NCBI GenBank assembly: GCA_019635575.1
Contig: JAHBZF010000013.1
Coordinates: 1-44,683, forward strand
Source of the DNA: Pseudolabrys sp.
Lineage (GTDB): Bacteria; Pseudomonadota; Alphaproteobacteria; Rhizobiales; Xanthobacteraceae
DNA length: 44,683 nt
Direction of reading: 5' to 3'
The notes under the pieces are model-generated. The model saw only the letters and a list, made by a program, of their open reading frames with translations, was not told where the DNA came from and ran no database searches. The position numbers and the translations under genes were made by a program. Positions within the stretch are counted from its first letter, which is position 1, and each line of letters opens with the position of its first letter. This document shows positions 39,017 through 44,683 of this stretch, piece after piece.

Positions 39017-41353
39017 TCAGTTTCCTTGGCTTCCGGAAGTCGCAGTCGTCGTCATACTCTCTTGCGCGGCGCGCCAAATCCGCACCGGCGTGATCGGCAG
39101 CGTGTTGATCCCGACTCCGAGCGGCGCGAGCGCGGCGGAGACGGCATTAGCGACCGTTGCCGCCACGGCGACGATACCCCCCTCGCCGGCGGCCTTGACG
39201 CCGAGCGGATTGGTGGTCGAGCGCGCGTGCTCAAGCGAGATGCAGTTGATGCTGGGAAAATCGCTGGCCGTCGGCAGCAGATAGTCGGCGAGCGACGCGT
39301 TAAGAAGCTGACCGTCTTCGTCATAAATGAATTCATCGAAGAACGTGCCGCCGAGACCCTGCACGATGCCGCCGATCATCTGCCCGTGGACGATCAGCGG
39401 GTTGATCATACGCCCGACATCCTCCACCGCCCAGTAGCCGAGAACCTTCACCCGGCCGGTTTTGATATCCACCGCGACATGCGCGACATTGGCGCCATAG
39501 CTGTAGGTCAGCTTGGTGTTGTTGAAGGCGCCCTCCACGTCGAGCGCGCGCCCATTCGCCCTCGCCGCGACGGCAAGCTCCACGAGGTTCGTCTGCCGCG
39601 TTCCATCGGCTGAAAAGAACGCACCGTCTCGCCACACGAGTTCTTCGTTCGGACTTCCGAACAGGCCGACAGCCAGCGGACGCGCCTGTTCGATGAAGAT
39701 GCGCGCCGCATCGAGGATCGCGCTGCCGCCCATCACCGCCGCGCGGCCGCCATAGGTGCCGAAACCTTCCGTCAGATCGGTGGTCGAGCCGTGAAACACC
39801 CGGACCGCTTCGGGAGCGATGCCGAGCGCATCGGCGCAGATTTGCGCAAAGGATGTTTCGTGACCTTGACCGAGCGTCGAACAACCCGTGTAGAGATCGA
39901 TCGTCCCGTCGTCAGCGAGACGCAGACGCGTGCATTCGCGCGGCCCCGCGCCGCCGCTCTCCACAAAGCAAGCGACGCCGACGCCATGATGCCACCCATC
40001 GACGACGCGACCGGAGAGCGCGCGCAACCGGTCCCATTCGCTTGCGTCGACCACGCCGTTCAAGGCCAGGGCATAGTCGCCGCTATCATAGGGCGATGTC
40101 GCACTGTTCGGGATCAGCGCGCCGGGATCGTAAGGCATCTCCTGCGCGGTCAGCAGATTGCGCCGGCGCATCTCAACCGGATCGATGCCGAGATCGCGCG
40201 CGGCGATATCGATCATGCGCTCGCGAAAGAAATTGGCCTCGAAACGTCCCGGCCCGCGAAAACTGCCGATCGGCGTCTTGTTGCTGGTGAAGACATTCAC
40301 GTCGCACACGAAATGCGGAATCCGGTAAGGCCCCGGCAGAAAAGCCGCGGTGTTCGACGGCGCCATACTGCCGTTCGTGCGCACATAAGCACCGAGATCG
40401 ACAAAGATACTGCCGGACAGAGCAAGGATCGTGCCATCGGCGCGACAGGCGATCTGCAAATCACAGTCGACCTCGCGCGCGTGGTTGGTGGCCATCAGAT
40501 GTTCGCGCCGGTCCTCGATCCACTTCACCGGACGTTCGAGCGCGCGCGCGGCGAACGGAACGATAAAGTCCTCCGGATAAAACTCGCCGCGCACGCCGAA
40601 TCCGCCGCCGATATCGACCTCGATGAGATCGATTGCCGTCTCGGGAAGACCGATCAATCCGGCGAGGATGCGGCGATTGGCGAACGCGACTTTCGCCGCA
40701 CCCCAGACGCGCAACCGCTGCTGCGCAGCATCCCATTGCGCGACCAGGCCGCGCGTCTCCAGCGGAACGCCGCTGTGACGATGGCAACGCAACCGTTCCG
40801 ACCGGACGTAGTCGGCGCCCGCAAGCACCGCCGGGTCTCCGCGTGTGACGCGATAGGACGACGCGACATTGGTGCCGGCATGTTCATGCAGAACGCTGTC
40901 GCGGTTGGCGGATGCCCAATCGGTTACGGCCGGCAGCGGCTCATAGTCCACCTCGATCCGTTCGAGCGCGTCCTCGGCCCGGTAAGGCGTATCCGCGACG
41001 ACGAACGCGACCGGCTCTCCGACATAGCGCACTTTATCGACCGCGAACGGCGGCTGCAGGAACGACCGCTCGTAGCCCGGCAGCGACGCCGCGCGCATCG
41101 GAATCAGCACCGTTGCGTCGAGATCGCGCGCCGTGAACACCGCTTTGATCCCCGGCATCGCCAGCGCGGCCGAGACATCGATGCTCTTGATCCGTGCATG
41201 CGCCACCGGACTCCGCAGCACCACGCCGTGCAACATCCCGTCGATGGTCACATCGTCGATGTAACGGCCGCGGCCCTTGAGAAAGCGCAGATCCTCCACC
41301 CGCTCGCGCGCGAGCCCGATCGCAGCCGCACGGGTTTCAGCGGATGGCGTCAT
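39017..41353 (-). CDS. Molybdenum hydroxylase, large (molybdopterin) subunit
   Basis: 778 residues of the xanthine dehydrogenase/CO dehydrogenase large-subunit family. The N-terminal a/b hammerhead domain (RFLKGRGRYIDDV..., FVVADTPYRAEDALERIEVD) is followed by the Mo-cofactor domain: VDIGGGFGVRGEFYPED (about 246-262), GSFRGPGRFEANFFRERM (363-380), TLGQGHETSFAQICADALGI and GVKAAGEGGIVAVA with the catalytic Glu724. The CoxL form I loop CSFR is absent, so it is not a carbon monoxide dehydrogenase; hydroxylation of an N-heterocycle is the better guess. It overlaps the Fe-S gene by 4 bases (ATGA). Confidence 0.93.
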   Translation of the reverse strand: MTPSAETRAAAIGLARERVEDLRFLKGRGRYIDDVTIDGMLHGVVLRSPVAHARIKSIDVSAALAMPGIKAVFTARDLDATVLIPMRAASLPGYERSFLQPPFAVDKVRYVGEPVAFVVADTPYRAEDALERIEVDYEPLPAVTDWASANRDSVLHEHAGTNVASSYRVTRGDPAVLAGADYVRSERLRCHRHSGVPLETRGLVAQWDAAQQRLRVWGAAKVAFANRRILAGLIGLPETAIDLIEVDIGGGFGVRGEFYPEDFIVPFAARALERPVKWIEDRREHLMATNHAREVDCDLQIACRADGTILALSGSIFVDLGAYVRTNGSMAPSNTAAFLPGPYRIPHFVCDVNVFTSNKTPIGSFRGPGRFEANFFRERMIDIAARDLGIDPVEMRRRNLLTAQEMPYDPGALIPNSATSPYDSGDYALALNGVVDASEWDRLRALSGRVVDGWHHGVGVACFVESGGAGPRECTRLRLADDGTIDLYTGCSTLGQGHETSFAQICADALGIAPEAVRVFHGSTTDLTEGFGTYGGRAAVMGGSAILDAARIFIEQARPLAVGLFGSPNEELVWRDGAFFSADGTRQTNLVELAVAARANGRALDVEGAFNNTKLTYSYGANVAHVAVDIKTGRVKVLGYWAVEDVGRMINPLIVHGQMIGGIVQGLGGTFFDEFIYDEDGQLLNASLADYLLPTASDFPSINCISLEHARSTTNPLGVKAAGEGGIVAVAATVANAVSAALAPLGVGINTLPITPVRIWRAAQESMTTTATSGSQGN

Positions 41354-41823
41354 GGCTTGCGATTCCCGCCGGCCGCCGCGTCGAGCACGGCCGCGACAAT
41401 CGGCACATAGCCGGTGCAGCGGCAGATATTACCCGAGAGCACGTCGCGTACCCGCTCCGCGGTCAGATCGGATTCACTGTCGATGAGCGCCTGCGCCGTA
41501 ATCAGCATGCCCGGCGTACAGAACCCGCACTGCAGGGCATGATGCTTGCGAAATGCCTGCTGCAACGGTGACAGCTCACCGTCCGGCGCAAGCCCTTCGA
41601 CGGTGACGACCTCGCAGCCATCCGCCTGCACGGCGAACATCAGACAACTCCGCACCGCCTTGCCATCGACCAGCACGGTGCACGCACCGCAGACGCCATG
41701 CTCGCACCCGACATGCGTGCCGGTGAGGCGCAAGGTATGTCGCAGAAAATCGGCGAATGTCAGCCGGGGCTCGATCTCGTGGCTTTCCGCGCGGCCGTTC
41801 ACCTGTACCGTGACGCTCGTCAT
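41350..41823 (-). CDS. Molybdenum hydroxylase, 2Fe-2S subunit
   Basis: 157 residues. The plant-type ferredoxin domain has Cys40, Cys45, Cys48 and Cys60 (GCEHGVCGACTVLVDG, SCLM). The second, four-helix domain has Cys99, Cys102 (CGFCTPGM), Cys134 and Cys136 (GNICRCTGY). All eight cluster ligands are present. It passes electrons from the molybdenum centre to FAD. It shares one base with the FAD gene stop and overlaps the large subunit start. Confidence 0.97.
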   Translation of the reverse strand: MTSVTVQVNGRAESHEIEPRLTFADFLRHTLRLTGTHVGCEHGVCGACTVLVDGKAVRSCLMFAVQADGCEVVTVEGLAPDGELSPLQQAFRKHHALQCGFCTPGMLITAQALIDSESDLTAERVRDVLSGNICRCTGYVPIVAAVLDAAAGGNRKP

Positions 41824-42701
41824 CAGGCCACCTTCTTCCTGCGACCGGATCCGGCGGCGGCGTTCAAGGCGCGCAGCATCAATGTTTCGAGCAGGGCGCT
41901 GCGATATTCCGCCGGCGCGTGCATGTCCGACTTCGGCTCACAGTCCTCGGCAGCGATCCGCGCCGCCTCCACGAGTGTGTCGACTGCAAGCAGGCTGCCG
42001 CGCAGGCAATCCTCGGCGCGCGTCAGATGCAGTGCACGATCGCCGGCGCCGAACGACACCAGCGACGCATCCGCGCAGATGCCATCCGCATCGCGGTCGA
42101 GCAGGACGATCGCGCCTGCGAGCGCGAAGTCGCCGGCGCGGCGGGCAAACTCCTCGAAACCCCAGCCGCGCCGCTCCGGCCAGGCCGGAAACTGGATGGC
42201 GACCAGCATTTCTCCCGGTTCGAGCGCCGTCTCCAGCGCGCCGCGGAAAAACTCGGCTGCCGGCACCGTTCGCATGCCGCGCGCACTGCGCAGCGAGAAC
42301 ATCGCATCGCAGGCGAGCGCCACGGCGGGAAACTCCGCCGCCGGATCGGCATGCGCGCTGCTGCCGCCGACCGTGCCGCGATTGCGGATCTGATAGTGCG
42401 CGATGTGATGCACGGCACATTGCAGCAGCGGATTGTGCCGCGCGACGGCTGTGCTGCTTTCCAGTTCATGCCAGCGCACCAACGCGCCGAGCGTCAGCCC
42501 GTCCGGCGTCACGTCGATGCGCGCAAGCTCCGATATATGATTGATATCGATCAGCAGACTGGGCGATGCCAGGCGGAAATTGAGCATCGGCACGAGGCTT
42601 TGCCCCCCCGCCAAAATCACCGCATCGTCATGGTCAGTAAGTGCGGCAATCGCTTCATCGATCGAGTGAACACGCAGATAGTCGAACGGCGCAGGCTTCA
42701 T
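41823..42701 (-). CDS. Molybdenum hydroxylase, FAD subunit
   Basis: 292 residues, CoxM-like. FAD-binding motifs: AGGQSLVPML (31-40) and TVGGSSAHADP (110-120), with the C-terminal CO dehydrogenase flavoprotein domain after about 180. It accepts electrons from the Fe-S subunit and passes them to NAD or a quinone. First gene of operon B. Its ribosome-binding site is weak (GGGGCATCGGGC before the ATG). Operator copy 2 lies 152-220 bases upstream. Confidence 0.94.
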   Translation of the reverse strand: MKPAPFDYLRVHSIDEAIAALTDHDDAVILAGGQSLVPMLNFRLASPSLLIDINHISELARIDVTPDGLTLGALVRWHELESSTAVARHNPLLQCAVHHIAHYQIRNRGTVGGSSAHADPAAEFPAVALACDAMFSLRSARGMRTVPAAEFFRGALETALEPGEMLVAIQFPAWPERRGWGFEEFARRAGDFALAGAIVLLDRDADGICADASLVSFGAGDRALHLTRAEDCLRGSLLAVDTLVEAARIAAEDCEPKSDMHAPAEYRSALLETLMLRALNAAAGSGRRKKVA

Positions 42702-42735
42702 GCCCGATGCCCCAGGCCGTCACCCCGGAGCCAGG

Positions 42736-42760
42736 AGCATCGAACGATGCTGTTGCAACA
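42736..42760. other. Two short palindromes in the operon B leader
   Basis: AGCATCG-AA-CGATGCT (42736-42751) and TGTTGCAACA (42751-42760) lie side by side, 35-59 bases upstream of the FAD-subunit start. They could be a leader stem-loop or a protein site. Neither occurs upstream of operon A. Confidence 0.35.
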
Positions 42761-42852
42761 AACAGCGATCTTCACGGCATCGATTGCCATCGCGAATCCT
42801 CGCGCTGCGATTTACATCCGCCGTCATGCGAATTTTATGAGCGACCTTCAGA

Positions 42853-42921
42853 CAATCCTCATAAGATGCCGCACGGCTGTCCAACAATGTTTGCTTATTT
42901 GCGTATCGGCAAATCCGATCC
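42853..42921. promoter_or_regulatory. Shared LysR-type operator/promoter element, copy 2 (operon B)
   Basis: A 69-bp gap-free match to copy 1 (34989-35057), with TGTCCAACA (42878-42886), TGTTTGCTTAT and ATCGG-CAAAT-CCGAT (42905-42919). This copy also has a perfect ATTTGC-N6-GCAAAT (minus strand) overlapping the main inverted repeat. TTGGAC on the minus strand (complement of 42879-42884) is a possible -35. It faces the molybdenum hydroxylase operon. Confidence 0.75.
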
Positions 42922-43354
42922 ACGCTTTGTGCGGCGCAAAAATCACGCGCCGCCACATCGTACCGGCGTCGACACCGCCAGAGCAGATCGCGTTCAACCG
43001 CGCACGCCGAAGTTGTCACGGCAGATCATCGTCTGGCCCGAGATCACACGAGCGATGAATGCGCCGCAGACGAACGATGGAGACATCGTGACGCGCGAAG
43101 ACCGCACCGCGGATGAAACTTCGTTGCACTCTTTATGAGCACACACAGCCTCTTCGGCTATGCGTAGCAGCGCAGGCCCGTGCAACGACGACAACCGCGT
43201 AACGCCGGTGACGGACACAAACCGTCCTCCGGTCGGGGATCGGCCGGCTATCGCCGTGTCGGATCCGGGCTGATCCGCGTCAGCAACCATCCATGAACGG
43301 CCGCTCCGCGCGAGCGAACGCAGCCTGAAAACAAGCATAAGTCTTTGAAATGAT
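42922..43354. other. Intergenic region without convincing gene
   Basis: About 430 bases between operator copy 2 and tRNA-Glu. Short overlapping ORFs exist on both strands but have no good start signals or recognisable protein features. I see no promoter or RNA structure that I would defend. Confidence 0.55.
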
Positions 43355-43429
43355 TGGCGCTCCCTACGAGAATCGAACTCGTGTTTCAGCCTTGAGAGGG
43401 CCGCGTCCTAACCGCTAGACGAAGGGAGC
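43355..43429 (-). tRNA. tRNA-Glu (anticodon CTC)
   Basis: 75 nt on the minus strand with encoded CCA (complement of 43355-43357). The acceptor GCTCCCT pairs with AGGGAGC, the anticodon loop is CTCTCAA (anticodon CTC), and the T-arm is ACGAG-TTCGATT-CTCGT. The sequence follows the common bacterial tRNA-Glu closely. Confidence 0.96.
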
Positions 43430-43440
43430 GTCGGGGCCTG

Positions 43441-43468
43441 AAATAGCCGTGTTCCGGCGGGGGCGCAA
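43441..43468 (-). promoter_or_regulatory. Possible promoter of tRNA-Glu
   Basis: On the minus strand TTGCGC (complement of 43463-43468) and CTATTT (complement of 43441-43446) are 16 bases apart, ending 11 bases before the tRNA 5' end. Moderate match only. Confidence 0.4.
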
Positions 43469-43507
43469 GCGCGTTCCCACCCCCTCTCCTCCCGCCGCCG
43501 CGCGGGA

Positions 43508-44683
43508 TCAGCGTCGCAGGATACCACCGAGCGCGCCGCGCACGATCGCCCGGCCGACGGTGCCACCGAGCGATTTCCCCAGCACCGAGGACGCCACGTC
43601 CGCCGCGATCTTGCCGCCGACCCGCGTGGTGATCGAGCGGGTGATCTCGCGAGTGACGATTTGCCCGGTGCTCAGGCGCTCGCCGCGCGGACGGCTGGTG
43701 CCGAAGATGGAACCGAGCGCGCCGCCGACCTTGCTGAAGAAACCGCCCTCGCCTGCCGCCTCACCGGGCGGCGCCGCCGTCTGCTGGGTGCGCTTCTGCA
43801 GAATCTCGTAAGCGGATTCGGAATCGACCGCGGTGTCGTACTTGCCCTTGAACGGGCTCGCAGCGATCGCCGCCTGCCGCTCGGCCTCGGTGATCGTTCC
43901 GAGCCGCGCCGACGGCGGGCGGATCATGGTGCGCTCGACCACCGACGGCACGCCGTTGCCTTCGAGGAACGAGACCAGCGCCTCGCCCTTGCCGAGTTCG
44001 GTGATCACCTGCGCGGTATCGAGGTCCTTGTTCGGACGGAACGTGTCGGCCGCCGCCTTCACCGCCTTCTGGTCGCGCGGCGTGAACGCGCGCAGCGCAT
44101 GCTGCACGCGGTTGCCGAGCTGCGCCAGCACTGTGTCCGGCACGTCGAGCGGATTCTGCGTGACGAAATAGACGCCAACCGCCTTGGAACGAATGAGCCG
44201 CACCACCTGCTCGATCTTCTCCAGCAGCGGCTTCGGCGCATCGTTGAACAACAGATGCGCTTCGTCGAAGAAGAACACCAGCTTCGGCTTGTCGAGATCG
44301 CCCGCCTCCGGCAGCTTCTCGAACAGCTCCGACAGCATCCACAAGAGGAAGGTCGCATAGAGCCGCGGATTGTTGATCAGCTTGTCGGCGGCGAGGATGT
44401 TGACGATGCCGCGACCGTCGCGATCCTTGCGCATGAAGTCATTGATGTCGAACGCCGGCTCGCTGAAGAAATTCTTGGCGCCCTGGTTCTCCAGCACCAG
44501 CAGTTGCCGCTGGATGGTGCCGACCGTCGCCGGCGAGACATTGCCATAGGTTTTTTGCAGATCGCCGGCGTTGTCGGCGATGAAGCCAAGCATCGCGCGC
44601 AGGTCTTTAAGATCGAGCAAGGCAAGCCCCTGCTCGTCGGCGACGCGGAAGGCGATGTTGAGCACGCCTTCCTGCGTGTCGTT
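43508..44683 (-). CDS. HerA-like/DUF853 (YjgR) ATPase, C-terminal part (5' truncated by window)
   Basis: The frame is open from the window edge ([12 protein letters not shown]...) to a TGA at 43508, 391 residues. It contains the Walker B motif [12 protein letters not shown], an [20 protein letters not shown] motif and [16 protein letters not shown], as in the DUF853/YjgR family related to HerA helicases. A Gly/Ala-rich tail ([36 protein letters not shown]) ends the protein. The Walker A part is outside the window. Cellular role poorly known. Confidence 0.9.
   Translation of the reverse strand, partial: NDTQEGVLNIAFRVADEQGLALLDLKDLRAMLGFIADNAGDLQKTYGNVSPATVGTIQRQLLVLENQGAKNFFSEPAFDINDFMRKDRDGRGIVNILAADKLINNPRLYATFLLWMLSELFEKLPEAGDLDKPKLVFFFDEAHLLFNDAPKPLLEKIEQVVRLIRSKAVGVYFVTQNPLDVPDTVLAQLGNRVQHALRAFTPRDQKAVKAAADTFRPNKDLDTAQVITELGKGEALVSFLEGNGVPSVVERTMIRPPSARLGTITEAERQAAIAASPFKGKYDTAVDSESAYEILQKRTQQTAAPPGEAAGEGGFFSKVGGALGSIFGTSRPRGERLSTGQIVTREITRSITTRVGGKIAADVASSVLGKSLGGTVGRAIVRGALGGILRR

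Noticed and set aside
42641-43138. ORFs around operator copies 1 and 2 that share peptides such as FAYxxIGKSDPR (plus) and DRICRxAxKQTLLD (minus)
   Set aside because: The shared peptides come from the duplicated 69-bp DNA element. The base changes are not concentrated at third codon positions and the inverted repeat is preserved at DNA level, so regulation explains it better than protein coding.
1-44683. Insertion sequences, prophage, CRISPR arrays, toxin-antitoxin pairs
   Set aside because: I looked for transposase or integrase motifs, regularly spaced repeats and paired small genes and found none that can be supported.

Overview
The window is about 44.7 kb of GC-rich alphaproteobacterial chromosome. 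I place it in the Hyphomicrobiales (Rhizobiales), most likely near Bradyrhizobium/Rhodopseudomonas or a related Xanthobacteraceae lineage. The reasons are the CtrA C-terminus at the left edge, a ChpT phosphotransferase, EipA (DUF1134), an Omp25/Omp31-type barrel, CtrA-type TTAA-N7-TTAA boxes, a hybrid CheA, and two copies of a roughly 55-bp intergenic repeat that I remember as common in Bradyrhizobium-like genomes. I see no transposase, phage gene, CRISPR array or plasmid gene.

Positions 1-18.6 kb look like core genome with cell-cycle and envelope functions. The end of ctrA is followed by a terminator that lies inside the coding region of a convergent LysR gene. That LysR gene is divergent from an MBL-fold hydrolase plus a tricarboxylate-transporter-type binding protein. 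Next comes a compact chemotaxis operon, cheA-cheW-cheY-cheB-cheR (all minus strand), with chpT immediately upstream. A perfect CtrA box (9260-9274) overlaps the chpT stop codon and lies upstream of cheA. Then follow cysQ, a YHS-domain protein, eipA, a large membrane-anchored coiled-coil protein, tRNA-Val(CAC), an AT-richer patch (about 13.8-14.9 kb) with a PAS protein and small ORFs, a 55-codon gene whose Shine-Dalgarno sequence sits in a hairpin, a DUF1330 gene behind a perfect 24-bp palindrome, a zinc-type CDF exporter, two small proteins and an outer-membrane barrel.

Positions 18.6-22.3 kb hold DUF971 and iorA-iorB (indolepyruvate:ferredoxin oxidoreductase).

Positions 22.6-42.7 kb form a large catabolic island for N-heterocycles or amides, and are the most interesting part. 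Minus-strand operon A (34927 to 27765) encodes an AtzD/barbiturase-family ring-opening amidohydrolase, an ABC permease, an AtzB/TrzA-type amidohydrolase, an ABC binding protein, an ABC ATPase, a CodA-like deaminase and an LVIVD-repeat beta-propeller. Minus-strand operon B (42701 to 35901) encodes a three-subunit molybdenum hydroxylase, a second ABC binding protein, a COG0523 metallochaperone GTPase and a second LVIVD protein. To the left are an amidase divergent from a LysR regulator, and a hydantoinase/dihydropyrimidinase divergent from an orphan NMT1-type binding protein.

Three intergenic regions (upstream of operon A, operon B and the amidase/lysR pair) share a common element: a TGTCCAACA core and, at fixed spacing, an inverted repeat ATCGG-N5-CCGAT that fits the LysR T-N11-A box. 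I infer that the LysR protein at 26771-27688 controls all three as one regulon. A plausible pathway is deamination and molybdenum-dependent oxidation of a pyrimidine or s-triazine-like ring to a barbiturate/cyanurate-like compound, ring opening by the AtzD/barbiturase homologue, then hydrolysis by amidase and hydantoinase. The two LVIVD paralogues, one at the end of each operon, share six aligned histidines and may be uncharacterised metalloproteins of the pathway. The right edge carries tRNA-Glu(CTC) and a truncated HerA/DUF853-type ATPase gene.
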